Shown here: positions 1 through 7,533 of the stretch, in pieces
Numbering within the stretch: position 1 is the stretch's first letter
Layout of the letters: every line of letters starts with the position of its first letter
Assembly: GCA_037441775.1 (NCBI GenBank)
Contig: JBBIRO010000061.1
Location: 1 to 11,717 of the forward strand
Origin: CAMTWB01 sp037441775
GTDB lineage: Bacteria; Desulfobacterota; Syntrophia; Syntrophales; CAMTWB01
Direction of reading: 5' to 3'
Length of the DNA stretch: 11,717 nt
Notes under the pieces: model-generated
Told to the model about the DNA's origin: nothing
Seen by the model: the letters and a program-made list of their open reading frames with translations, nothing else
Databases searched by the model: none
Translations under genes and position numbers: made by a program

Positions 1-46
1 CCTGACGCGGTGGATGTCCAGGGTTCAAATCCCTGCGTGCCTACCA
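1..46 (+). tRNA. tRNA-Val(GAC), 3' part (5' end outside window)
   Basis: The 46 bases fit tRNA positions 31-76 exactly. They comprise the last base of the anticodon stem, a loop with U33, anticodon GAC at 4-6, the 3' anticodon stem GGTGG (9-13), a five-base variable loop (14-18), a T arm with stem 19-23/31-35 and loop TTCAAAT, acceptor strand 36-42, discriminator A43 and an encoded CCA (44-46). GAC reads valine codons, and discriminator A suits valine. The isotype call rests on this alignment because the D arm and 5' acceptor strand are missing. G at position 37 is less usual for tRNA-Val. A run of seven T follows from 47, which may help transcription end. Confidence 0.8.
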
Positions 47-76
47 TTTTTTTATTACGGTGATGATTAACATGTT

Positions 77-103
77 TTGCGTCATTTTCCGCAAGGTGAT
101 AAT
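77..103 (+). promoter_or_regulatory. weak promoter candidate for thrS operon
   Basis: A GATAAT box (98-103, five of six matching TATAAT) is preceded by TTGCGT (77-82) with a short 15-nt spacer. It lies about 100 nt upstream of thrS and after the tRNA. The -35 is poor and the spacing short, so this is only the best candidate seen; the operon could also be read from the tRNA promoter. Confidence 0.25.
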
Positions 104-152
104 TTCTGCAAAAAAATCATCATAGCTGTTAAACTAGAAACTTCACGACACG

Positions 153-189
153 GCGGACAGAGAGATCTATAAAAATCATTTCTGTCCGC
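153..189 (+). promoter_or_regulatory. thrS leader hairpin, possible autoregulatory operator
   Basis: Arms 153-161 (GCGGACAGA) and 181-189 (TCTGTCCGC) are perfect 9-bp complements with a 19-nt A/T-rich loop; wobble pairs can extend both ends. The right arm ends 15 nt before the thrS ATG, and no clear Shine-Dalgarno lies between. In E. coli, ThrRS represses its own mRNA by binding tRNA-like hairpins in the leader. A similar role here is an inference from position only. I do not see an obvious threonine anticodon mimic in the loop. Confidence 0.4.
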
Positions 190-204
190 TCAAGCTTTTG
201 ATTG

Positions 205-2121
205 ATGAGTGAAATAACCATTAAATATCCGGATGATTCGAATAAAATTTTTCCTGCGGGAGTATTGGCCAGGGAAGTTCTGGCTGCTTGGAAGGATGGA
301 GAACTGTCACAAGCGCCCGCTGCCCGGGTAAACGGAAGGGCGGTTGACCTTACCTGCTCCATTCATGCTGACGCCGAGATCGCTCCCATCACCCTGGCCG
401 AGCCGGAGGGGCTGGAAGTGCTGCGCCACAGTACCGCTCACGTGATGGCCCAAGCGGTACAGGACATCTTCCCTGGTGTTCAGGTAGCTATTGGCCCCGC
501 GATTGATGATGGCTTCTACTACGATTTTGATTTTTCGGAAGCCTTCGTACCCGATGACCTGGAGAAGATAGAACGTCGGATGAAGGAGATCATTAAATCC
601 AACCTGCCCTTCATCCGCCAGGATCTGCCGAGGGAAGAAGCGCTGGGATTGTTTACGGCACGCGGCGAAACTTACAAGGCACAGATCATCAATGACCTGC
701 CGGCCGAGGTTCGTGAAGTCAGCATCTACTCCCAGGGTCGATACATCGACCTCTGTCGGGGTCCCCATGTTCCTTCCACGGGCGCGATCAAGGCCTTCAA
801 GCTGATCAATCTCGCCGGTGCCTACTGGCGCGGGGACGAGAAAAACAAAATGCTGCAACGGATATACGGCATAGCCTTCCCGGATGAAGGCTCCCTATCC
901 GAGCATCTGCGAATAATAGAAGAGGCCAAAAAAAGGGATCATCGCCGGCTGGGCAGAGAACTCGACCTCTTTCAGCTAAATGACGACGCCGGCGCCGGGC
1001 TGGCTATCTTTCACCCCAAGGGGGCAATGCTTCGGTACATTATAGAGGACTGGGAGAAACGTGAGCATCTTAAAAGGGGCTACGATATGGTCGTAGGGCC
1101 TCAACTCCTGAAGGCCGACCTCTGGAAGAAGTCCGGACATTACGATCATTACAAAGAGAACATGTACTTCACTGAGGTCGAGGGCCAGGCATACGGGATC
1201 AAACCTATGAACTGCCTCTCCCATATGCTCATTTACAAAAGCAAGATTCGCAGTTACCGGGATCTGCCGCTGCGTTATTTTGAGTTGGGCACGGTTCACC
1301 GGCACGAAAAGACCGGCGTTTTGCACGGACTGGTCCGGGTTAGACAATTTACCCAGGACGACGCCCATATCCTCTGTACGCCGGAGCAGTTGAATGCGGA
1401 AATCAAGGCGATTACCGAATTCGTCGCTTATGCCATGAGGATATTCGGTTTTGATTACGAAGTGGAACTGAGCACGCGACCGGAGAGTTCTATCGGCTCC
1501 GACGAGGCATGGGAAATGGCGACCGCCTCCCTGGAAGGGAGCTTGCGGGAAAGCAACATCCCCTATCGGATAAACGCCGGCGACGGGGCCTTTTACGGCC
1601 CTAAAATCGATTTCAAGCTCAGTGACGCCCTGAAAAGAAAGTGGCAGTGCGCCACCATTCAATGCGATTTTACCCTGCCGGAGCGTTTCGATCTTACCTA
1701 TATCGGCGCCGACGGAGAAAAACACCGACCGGTGATGCTGCACCGGGTAATTTTGGGGGCAATTGAGAGGTTTCTGGGAATACTCATTGAGCATTACGCC
1801 GGCGCTTTTCCGGTGTGGCTGGCGCCTACCCAGGCGACTCTCCTGACGGTCACTGACGACCATATACCCTATGCCCAGAAGGCCTGGCAGCGGCTCGTGG
1901 CGGCAGGAATCCGGACGGAGAGGGATTTCAGGAACGAGAAACTCTCGTATAAAATCAGGGAGGCCCAGCTTCAAAAGATACCCTACATGCTGGTCATTGG
2001 CGACCGAGAGGCCGCCAATGAAACGCTGTCGCCCCGGGAAAGAAGCGGACAGAATCTGGGCGCATTAGGCATGGATGAATTTATATCGTTGATTAAGGAA
2101 AAAAGCAGGCTGTATCAATAA
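205..2121 (+). CDS. thrS: threonyl-tRNA synthetase
   Basis: This cytoplasmic class II synthetase charges tRNA-Thr with threonine. The 638-aa product has the full bacterial layout: an N-terminal TGS domain (about 1-65), an editing domain with HSTAH (His75, His79) and DLCRGPH (Cys184, His188), a class II catalytic core, and an anticodon-binding domain (about 540-638). Motif 2 is near 360-385 (the FELGTVHRHE stretch) and motif 3 near 509-525 (PVMLHRVILGAIER). The expected zinc ligands are present: Cys337 in MNCLSH, His388 in DDAHIL and His513 in MLHR. An in-frame TGA at 199-201 limits the start to TTG 202 or ATG 205; I chose ATG. No good Shine-Dalgarno is visible, and a leader hairpin lies just upstream. 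Length and domains are normal. It is the first gene of the translation operon. Confidence 0.97.
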   Translation: MSEITIKYPDDSNKIFPAGVLAREVLAAWKDGELSQAPAARVNGRAVDLTCSIHADAEIAPITLAEPEGLEVLRHSTAHVMAQAVQDIFPGVQVAIGPAIDDGFYYDFDFSEAFVPDDLEKIERRMKEIIKSNLPFIRQDLPREEALGLFTARGETYKAQIINDLPAEVREVSIYSQGRYIDLCRGPHVPSTGAIKAFKLINLAGAYWRGDEKNKMLQRIYGIAFPDEGSLSEHLRIIEEAKKRDHRRLGRELDLFQLNDDAGAGLAIFHPKGAMLRYIIEDWEKREHLKRGYDMVVGPQLLKADLWKKSGHYDHYKENMYFTEVEGQAYGIKPMNCLSHMLIYKSKIRSYRDLPLRYFELGTVHRHEKTGVLHGLVRVRQFTQDDAHILCTPEQLNAEIKAITEFVAYAMRIFGFDYEVELSTRPESSIGSDEAWEMATASLEGSLRESNIPYRINAGDGAFYGPKIDFKLSDALKRKWQCATIQCDFTLPERFDLTYIGADGEKHRPVMLHRVILGAIERFLGILIEHYAGAFPVWLAPTQATLLTVTDDHIPYAQKAWQRLVAAGIRTERDFRNEKLSYKIREAQLQKIPYMLVIGDREAANETLSPRERSGQNLGALGMDEFISLIKEKSRLYQ

Positions 2122-2178
2122 GCGCCTGCCAGGCGGCCCCAGGCATGGGTTGATGATTATCTTTTCAGGAGGTGTCAT

Positions 2179-2685
2179 ATCGTAAAAGAACCGGATGTAA
2201 ATCGGGAGATCAAGGCATCACCGGTCAGAGTTATTGCTGAAAGCGAGCAATTGGGTATTATGTCTCTTACGGATGCCCTGGCCGAAGCAAGTCGGCGGGG
2301 ACTGGACTTAGTTGAGGTAGCCCCAAATGCCAGTCCGCCGGTCTGTCGTATTCTTGATTACGGCAAATTCAGGTATCAGCAGAGCAAGAAGCTGCAGGAT
2401 GCAAGGAAAAGCCAGACGATAATCCAAATAAAGGAAATCCGGCTCCGGCCAAAAACGGAAGAACACGACCTCCAGGTCAAGCTCAAGCACATCAGGAAGT
2501 TTTTGGCTCAAAACGACAAGGTAAAGGTAAGTATGATGTTTCGGGGTCGGGAGATTGCTTTTACCGAAATAGGGAAAAAAATAATGGAAGCTATCAAGGC
2601 GGATCTGGCCGATTGCACTCAGGTCGACCAGCACCCTCGCCTTGAAGGTCGAAACATGGTGATGGTCCTTTCGCCGAAGAAATGA
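2179..2685 (+). CDS. infC: translation initiation factor IF-3 (rare ATC start)
   Basis: IF3 binds the 30S subunit, keeps it apart from 50S and checks the initiator tRNA and start codon. The frame encodes 168 aa when opened at ATC 2179. The N-terminal domain carries the family stretch ESEQLGIMSLTDAL (about 21-34) and LDLVEVAP, then a basic linker, then the C-terminal domain (about 85-168) with IKEIRLRPKTEEHD and MMFRGRE. Canonical starts are absent upstream. The first one in frame, TTG 2251, would remove 24 conserved N-terminal residues. A strong AGGAGG (2167-2172) sits exactly 6 nt before ATC 2179. IF3 genes are known to use rare starts such as AUU, which IF3 itself discriminates against, giving negative autoregulation. 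The gene lies 57 nt after thrS. Confidence 0.93.
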   Translation: MVKEPDVNREIKASPVRVIAESEQLGIMSLTDALAEASRRGLDLVEVAPNASPPVCRILDYGKFRYQQSKKLQDARKSQTIIQIKEIRLRPKTEEHDLQVKLKHIRKFLAQNDKVKVSMMFRGREIAFTEIGKKIMEAIKADLADCTQVDQHPRLEGRNMVMVLSPKK

Positions 2686-2712
2686 TGACGCCAAAATCTC
2701 AGCAATATACAT

Positions 2713-2736
2713 ATCCCTTTAATATAGGGGATTTTT
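2713..2736 (+). terminator. weak terminator or attenuator hairpin before rpmI
   Basis: A short stem (ATCCC 2713-2717 against GGGAT 2728-2732, or shifted by one base, with a few more pairs inside) is followed by five T. It lies 22 nt before the rpmI start. The stem is short and A/T-rich, so it would be at most a leaky terminator or attenuator inside the operon. Confidence 0.35.
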
Positions 2737-2757
2737 CAAGCAGGAAGGGGTGAATAC

Positions 2758-2955
2758 ATGCCGAAAATCAAGACACACCGGGGAGCAGCAAAGCGCTTTT
2801 CCTTAACCGGAACAGGTAAAATAAAGCGGAGCAAGGCAAACGCCAGCCACATTTTAACGAAAAAAAGCACCAAGCGTAAAAGAAATCTTCGCAAGTCCGC
2901 CACAATAGACTGTAGGGACTGGAGTAAAACGAGGAAGTTGATCCCTTACCTTTAA
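2758..2955 (+). CDS. rpmI: 50S ribosomal protein L35
   Basis: This small, basic protein of the large ribosomal subunit is 65 aa, the usual family length. The N-terminus MPKIKTHRGAAKRF and the central HILTKKSTKRKRNLRK stretch are hallmark L35 sequence, and the protein ends in the typical LIPYL. A purine-rich Shine-Dalgarno (AGGAAGGGG) lies just upstream of ATG 2758. It sits between infC and rplT as in most bacteria, but the spacer to rplT is 203 nt, which is long for this pair. Confidence 0.97.
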   Translation: MPKIKTHRGAAKRFSLTGTGKIKRSKANASHILTKKSTKRKRNLRKSATIDCRDWSKTRKLIPYL

Positions 2956-3158
2956 GGAAGGTGCTTAAGGCGGATAGATTGATGGAACGCGCGCCGCGAG
3001 ATCAGGCCAGCCTAAACATCATGACCAACGGGCAGCGAAAAACCGGCCGGGTCTGTTTTTGCATTGATTCGGTTTCCGTTTAAACGACTGCCAGTCTATA
3101 GCCTGAGGAGATGTCAAATCGCTAGACAAAACATGCCAACACACGGAGAGTATAATAC
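2956..3158 (+). promoter_or_regulatory. long rpmI-rplT spacer, possible L20 regulatory leader
   Basis: The 203-nt gap holds no convincing gene. It has a foldable segment in which GAAAAAC (3038-3044) can pair with GTTTTTGC, around a CCGGCCGG palindrome. It also contains a 10-bp palindrome CGTTTAAACG (3077-3086) and a four-codon ATG-to-TAG reading frame at 3111 directly after GAGGAG. L20 is known to repress its own operon by binding mRNA in E. coli and B. subtilis. Placing such a site here is an inference from the unusual length. Confidence 0.3.
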
Positions 3159-3521
3159 ATGTCACGGGTAAAACGAAGCGTAACCGCGAAAAAGAAGAGA
3201 AGAAAAATATTGAAACTAGCCAAGGGCTTCTTTGGAGCCCGGAGCCGGCTCTTGCGGACGGCAACCGAAGCCGTCAACAGAGCGATGAAGTATGCCTATC
3301 GCGACCGGAGGGTACGGAAGAGAGAATTCCGACAACTCTGGATTGCCAGGATAAACGCCGGCGCCAGAATTAATGATCTTTCTTACAGCAAGCTGATTTG
3401 CGGGCTGAAGAAGGCCAACATCGAAATCGACCGCAAGATTCTTTCGGATCTTGCCATCCATGATCCACGGGCCTTTTCGCAGATTGTCTCAGTCGCCAAA
3501 GGTGATGCCTTGGTATGCTAG
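3159..3521 (+). CDS. rplT: 50S ribosomal protein L20
   Basis: L20 binds 23S rRNA early in large-subunit assembly. The 120-aa product matches the family along its whole length: a very basic N-terminal arm (SRVKRSVTAKKKRRKILKLAKGF), then ARSRLLRTATEAVNRAMKYAYRDRRVRKREFRQLWIARINAGAR in successive blocks, then the C-terminal domain with SYSKLICGLKKANIEIDRK. GGAGAG (3145-3150) lies 8 nt before ATG 3159. The last 7 nt overlap the start of pheS, so the two are probably translationally coupled. In other bacteria L20 also acts as a translational repressor of the rpmI-rplT segment. Confidence 0.97.
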   Translation: MSRVKRSVTAKKKRRKILKLAKGFFGARSRLLRTATEAVNRAMKYAYRDRRVRKREFRQLWIARINAGARINDLSYSKLICGLKKANIEIDRKILSDLAIHDPRAFSQIVSVAKGDALVC

Positions 3522-4531
3522 CACAGCTCAAGAGCATTGAAAGTGCCGCGGAAGCGGAAATCCGACAAGCAGTAAGCGAACAGATGCTGCTCGATATTAA
3601 AACCAGATATCTGGGCAGAAAAGGTATTCTGACGGGGATGCTGCGCAACATCTCCCAGAGCCCCCCGGAAGAGAGACCTTATTTCGGTAAGTTATGTAAC
3701 GAGATCAAAGAACGTCTTGCCTCCCTGATCGACAGCTCCATCGAAAATGCCGGCAATCTGCGGAGGCAAGAAGAACTCCGGAAAGAAACAATAGATGTAA
3801 CCTTGCCTGGTCGGCAACCGGCCTGGGGGCATCTTCATCCACTAACCCAGGTATTCGAAGAGATATGCCGCATTTTTGCCGGACTTGGCTTTTCCGTCGT
3901 ATCCGGGCCGGAAGTGGAATTGGATTATTATAATTTCGAGGCCCTCAATATCCCCAAGGATCACCCGGCCCGGGATATGCAGGACACATTTTATGTGGAA
4001 GATAACATCGTTCTGCGCACCCATACCTCGCCGGTACAGATCCGGGTTATGGAAAAACAAAAGCCGCCGATCAGGATATTATCTCCGGGAAGGGTTTACC
4101 GGCGCGATTCTGATATCACTCACTCCCCCATGTTCCATCAGATCGAGGGGCTCCTCGTGGATCGCAATGTGTCATTCAGCGACTTGAAGGGCACCCTCAC
4201 TGTCTTTTTACAGGAGATATTCGGCGCAGAAACCTTGCCCCGGTTTCGCCCGAGCTTCTTTCCCTTTACCGAGCCATCGGCGGAAGTAGATATCCGCTGC
4301 GTGATCTGCCGGGGTCAGGGATGCCGGGTATGCGGCAATAGCGGCTGGCTGGAGATTTTGGGATCCGGCATGGTTGATCCCGCAGTTTTCAAGCACGTTG
4401 GCTATGACCCGGAAGTATTTTCCGGATTTGCGTTTGGCTTGGGTGTGGAACGGATTGCGATGCTCAAGTACGGAATCGGCAATATCCGGCACTTTTTCGA
4501 CAATGACCTGCGCTTCTCCCGGCAGTTTTAG
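3515..4531 (+). CDS. pheS: phenylalanyl-tRNA synthetase alpha subunit
   Basis: This is the catalytic subunit of the cytoplasmic (alpha-beta)2 enzyme that charges tRNA-Phe. The 338 aa include an N-terminal coiled-coil region (about 1-90) that contacts tRNA, then the class II core. Motif 2 is visible as GRVYRRDSDITHSPMFHQIE (about 192-211) and motif 3 as GLGVERIAM (308-316). A CVIC...CRVC arrangement (Cys262, 265, 270, 273) precedes the SGWLEILGSGMV block, as is common in bacterial PheS. The length is normal. The start ATG lies inside the end of rplT (7-nt overlap), and the N-terminus aligns well with the family, so reinitiation from rplT is likely. pheT follows after 40 nt. Confidence 0.97.
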   Translation: MLAQLKSIESAAEAEIRQAVSEQMLLDIKTRYLGRKGILTGMLRNISQSPPEERPYFGKLCNEIKERLASLIDSSIENAGNLRRQEELRKETIDVTLPGRQPAWGHLHPLTQVFEEICRIFAGLGFSVVSGPEVELDYYNFEALNIPKDHPARDMQDTFYVEDNIVLRTHTSPVQIRVMEKQKPPIRILSPGRVYRRDSDITHSPMFHQIEGLLVDRNVSFSDLKGTLTVFLQEIFGAETLPRFRPSFFPFTEPSAEVDIRCVICRGQGCRVCGNSGWLEILGSGMVDPAVFKHVGYDPEVFSGFAFGLGVERIAMLKYGIGNIRHFFDNDLRFSRQF

Positions 4532-4571
4532 ATGCGGCCTTCCTAGTTTCGTCAAATAATGGTGTTTTTGT

Positions 4572-6986
4572 ATGCTGGTAAGTATTAAATGGTTAAACGA
4601 TTACGTTGATATAGATGCCCCGCCGCAGGAGCTGGCCCTGGCCTTGACCATGGCCGGCCTGGAAGTGGAATCCATCTTAGAGAAAAAGCCTGCTTTTTCC
4701 GGGGTGGTAGTGGGCCGTATTGACTCGATTACCAGACATCCCCAGTCAGACCAGCTCTCGGTCTGCCAGGTTTTTACAAAAGCGGGCAATTTCAGCGTGG
4801 TATGCGGCGCGTCGAATATCTTTGCGGGCGCTTTGGTTCCTCTGGCGACTGCCGGCGCCCGGGTTGGCTCCATAGAGATACAAAGAACTATTATCCGAGG
4901 CGTTGCATCGGAGGGCATGCTCTGCTCCGAGGCTGAGCTTGCCATCGGCGAGGATAATTCGGGCATTTTTATTCTCGACCAAGGCTTGACGCCGGGGATG
5001 CCTCTGGAAGAAGCCCTGGATATTGAAGATACAATTCTGGAAATCGCGGTCACACCAAACAGGTCTGATTGTCTGTCCCTAATCGGAATTGCCCGCGAGG
5101 TGGCCGCACTGACGGGTAGGAAGCTTAAGTACCCATCAAGGAATATTCGGGAAGATGGCGCGGATATCAATCTTTTGGCAGCGGTTACAATTCAGGATCC
5201 GGATCTCTGCCCCCGTTACAGCGCCCGGGTAATTCAGGACGTCAAGATTGCGCCTTCGCCTTTCTGGTTAAGAAAAAGACTGGCCGCCGTGGGTTTAAGA
5301 CCGATTAACAACGTGGTTGATGTGACAAATTACGTGATGATGGAGCTTGGCCAGCCCCTCCATGCCTTCGACCATGGGCAACTGGCAGGCGGCCGCATCC
5401 TGGTCCGCCGGGCCAAAGAGGGAGAGGCGTTTTTAACGCTTGACGATAAGGAACACCGTCTTAGGCGTGATACGCTGATGATCTGCGACGCGGAAAGACC
5501 GGTAGCCATTGCCGGCATCATGGGCGGCAAGAACTCTGAGGTGGAAGAGCATACCACCGCCATCCTTTTGGAAAGCGCCTATTTTTCACCCGTTTCGATC
5601 AGAAGAAGCGCCAAATGGCTGGGAATGGCCTCGGACGCCTCATTTCGTTTCGAACGCGGGATAGATCCCGAGGGGGTTCTTATCGCCCTGGATCGGGCGG
5701 CTCAATTGATAGCGGAGTTAGCGCACGGCCGCTTGTGCCTCAACAGGATAGATCAATCTCCCGGAAAGATTGAAAATACGTCCAGGATCACCCTGAGAGA
5801 AAAGAGGGTGAATCAGCTACTGGGAACCGAGCTTACCGGCAATACGATAAAAGAGATTCTAACTAAAATTGAGATGAGAGTGGTTCCACACGAAACCCAA
5901 CCGGACTCTTACCTGGTTACCCCGCCCTCCTGCAGAGTGGATATTAGCCGAGAAATAGATATTATTGAGGAAATTGCGCGAATTTACGGTTACGAAAAGA
6001 TAGGAACCACCCTTCCCGAAATCGAGTCGCTGCCGGCGGATGAAAACAATCTGAGCCGAATTATTCGTATTCTTAGAGAAAAATTATCGGGCAGCGGTTA
6101 TACGGAGGTTATTAATTATAGTTTTGTGCCGGAAAGGTTTTGCGAAACCCTGCTGCTTCCCGCCGACGATCAGCGGAGAAAGCTGGTCAGAATCGGCAAC
6201 CCACTGACGGAGGACCAGTCGGTACTGAGAACGTCCATCGTCTACAGCCTTTTGGAAAACTGGAAACGAAACGCCAACCAGGGCTGCCATGACCTGAGAA
6301 TATTTGAGACGGGCCGGACATATTTTAAAACAGCTGACGGCCAGCTACCGCAAGAAACGAACATTCTGGCAGCCCTCTTGACTGGCCGACGCTATGGCGA
6401 GGGGTTAGATATACCGGATTATACAGCCGATTTTTATGACCTCAAGGGTTCTCTGGAGAGACTGCTTGCCGACCTTAAGTTCAAGAACGTTCGTTTTACC
6501 GCTGTATCTGGCGAACCCTTCTTGCATCCCGGACGATCCTGCCATGTTCATTTAGGAGATGAAACGATTGGCATCCTGGGAGAAATCAACCCGCTGGTGC
6601 TGGATAAATTCAACTTGAAAAACAGGGCAATAGTCTTTGAGATTGACTTAGACAGGCTGGCTGAACTATATAGCGGGGAAGTTACCTATCGGGAAATATC
6701 CAAGTTCCCGCCTAGCATCAGGGATGCCGCCTTCATTGTCGATGAAAATATCGAGGCGGAAACTATTCTGTCGGTAGTTTACCTGGCGGGGGAAGTTTTA
6801 CTTGAGAATGTGCAGATATTTGATTTATATAGCGGTCCCGGGCTGCCCCCCGCAACCAAGAGCCTGGGATTAAGATTTCATTACCGTTCTTACGAGCGAA
6901 CCTTGACAGATGAAGAGGTGAACGAAATTCACCGGGGGATCGTAGGACAAATCAACGAAAAGACAGGTGCGAGACTCAGAGGCTAA
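4572..6986 (+). CDS. pheT: phenylalanyl-tRNA synthetase beta subunit
   Basis: This is the tRNA-binding and editing partner of PheS. The 804 aa show the full bacterial layout: an N-terminal segment MLVSIKWLNDYVD, an OB-fold tRNA-binding domain (about 40-150), a B3/B4 editing domain (about 213-385), a B5 domain (about 405-475) ending in IDIIEEIARIYGYEKI, a catalytic-like core, and a C-terminal anticodon-binding FDX-ACB domain (about 705-804; SKFPPSIRDAAFIVD to LTDEEVNEIHRG). Length is normal and no frameshift is seen. Only a weak GGTG element lies upstream of the ATG, so expression may depend on coupling with pheS. ihfA follows after 25 nt. Confidence 0.97.
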   Translation: MLVSIKWLNDYVDIDAPPQELALALTMAGLEVESILEKKPAFSGVVVGRIDSITRHPQSDQLSVCQVFTKAGNFSVVCGASNIFAGALVPLATAGARVGSIEIQRTIIRGVASEGMLCSEAELAIGEDNSGIFILDQGLTPGMPLEEALDIEDTILEIAVTPNRSDCLSLIGIAREVAALTGRKLKYPSRNIREDGADINLLAAVTIQDPDLCPRYSARVIQDVKIAPSPFWLRKRLAAVGLRPINNVVDVTNYVMMELGQPLHAFDHGQLAGGRILVRRAKEGEAFLTLDDKEHRLRRDTLMICDAERPVAIAGIMGGKNSEVEEHTTAILLESAYFSPVSIRRSAKWLGMASDASFRFERGIDPEGVLIALDRAAQLIAELAHGRLCLNRIDQSPGKIENTSRITLREKRVNQLLGTELTGNTIKEILTKIEMRVVPHETQPDSYLVTPPSCRVDISREIDIIEEIARIYGYEKIGTTLPEIESLPADENNLSRIIRILREKLSGSGYTEVINYSFVPERFCETLLLPADDQRRKLVRIGNPLTEDQSVLRTSIVYSLLENWKRNANQGCHDLRIFETGRTYFKTADGQLPQETNILAALLTGRRYGEGLDIPDYTADFYDLKGSLERLLADLKFKNVRFTAVSGEPFLHPGRSCHVHLGDETIGILGEINPLVLDKFNLKNRAIVFEIDLDRLAELYSGEVTYREISKFPPSIRDAAFIVDENIEAETILSVVYLAGEVLLENVQIFDLYSGPGLPPATKSLGLRFHYRSYERTLTDEEVNEIHRGIVGQINEKTGARLRG

Positions 6987-7011
6987 AAACCGTAACAAAG
7001 GAGGTATTTCA

Positions 7012-7287
7012 ATGACCAAAAGTGACATTGTCCAGAACATTTACGAAAATCTGGGTTATTCGAAGAAGGACTCCGCTGCGATCGTAGACTCTTTGTTTGA
7101 AATAATCAAGAGTTCCCTGGCCGACGGAGAGAACATTAAGATCTCCGGGTTCGGCAACTTTATTGTCAAGGAAAAGAATCCCCGCCGGGGCCGTAATCCG
7201 CAGACCGGGGAGGAGATATCTATTTCGGCGCGCAAGGTTCTGACCTTCAAAGCCAGCCAGGTACTGAGAAAAACCATTAACGATTGA
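7012..7287 (+). CDS. ihfA: integration host factor alpha subunit
   Basis: This HU/IHF-family protein bends DNA. The 91-aa product has two N-terminal helices (TKSDIVQNIYENLGYSKKDSA), the GFGNF turn (46-50) and the DNA-binding arm with RRGRNPQTGEEI (58-69), where Pro63 is the intercalating proline, followed by ARKVLTF and a C-terminal helix. The arm sequence and the position right after pheST, as in E. coli, favour IHF alpha over HU or IHF beta. The reading frame opens upstream at 6967 inside pheT, but AAGGAGG (6998-7004) seven nt before ATG 7012 and the family N-terminus fix this start. Confidence 0.94.
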   Translation: MTKSDIVQNIYENLGYSKKDSAAIVDSLFEIIKSSLADGENIKISGFGNFIVKEKNPRRGRNPQTGEEISISARKVLTFKASQVLRKTIND

Positions 7288-7318
7288 GGCCGGTATTGAG
7301 AGTCCCAGGGCGCAATGT

Positions 7319-7338
7319 TGAAGGCTTCGTATAAAGTC
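7319..7338 (+). repeat. third copy of the TGANGRCTTCGTANAAARTC repeat end
   Basis: This 20-mer matches each terminal repeat of the 8846-9053 element at 17 of 20 positions, sharing the CTTCGTA core and the purine run followed by TC. No inverted partner was found between here and the next gene. It therefore looks like a solo end or the edge of a decayed copy. Confidence 0.6.
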
Positions 7339-7363
7339 GCCCAAACTCTGATGTTTGGGTGGC
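7336..7363 (+). other. 11-bp hairpin after ihfA
   Basis: CCCAAAC (7340-7346) pairs perfectly with GTTTGGG (7353-7359) around a 6-nt loop. Four further pairs, two of them G-T, extend the stem to 7336 and 7363. No T-run follows, so it is not a classic intrinsic terminator. It may protect the operon mRNA 3' end or belong to the repeat whose end it overlaps. Confidence 0.5.
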
Positions 7364-7398
7364 ACGCTAAAAGACCAGATAGTCCGGCCCATTAAGGG

Positions 7399-7533
7399 CG
7401 GCTGCAGAGTTGTCTGTTGCCGTGGCGGGTGCAAGGCCCCAAGTAGAAGTACGCCTTCCGGTACCTGGGCGGTCCTACGGCCCGCCCCAACGGCCTTATT
7501 AGCTTGTATTCGCAGTTGCCAAGCGGCCAGCCG
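7399..7533 (+). ncRNA. candidate structured RNA region, family unknown
   Basis: A nested rod can be drawn by hand. CGGCTG (7399-7404) pairs with CAGCCG (7528-7533). GCCGT (7419-7423) pairs with ACGGC (7490-7494), and GGCGGG (7424-7429) with CCCGCC (7481-7486), across a 3-nt bulge. Inside this, CCCA-GTA-GAAG (7438-7449) pairs with CTTC-TAC-TGGG (7455-7469). The bulged-rod shape recalls 6S-type RNAs, but I recognise no family signature. A competing local hairpin GGGCGG/CCGCCC (7467-7472/7482-7487) exists. Strand and transcription are unproven; a decayed repeat element is an equal alternative. Confidence 0.25.

Noticed and set aside
976..1974. 332-codon minus-strand frame inside thrS
   Set aside because: It is the shadow of the thrS coding strand; it shows no domain features.
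2981..3085. 34-codon reading frame between rpmI and rplT
   Set aside because: It has no recognisable family and a poorly placed ribosome-binding site; its length is expected by chance.
3151..3156. Perfect TATAAT before rplT as a promoter
   Set aside because: Transcription would start inside the rplT coding sequence, and the only -35-like box (TAGACA, 3123-3128) is 22 nt away.
7399..7533. Firm call of 6S RNA
   Set aside because: The rod-like fold is suggestive, but I see no family sequence signature and competing pairings exist.
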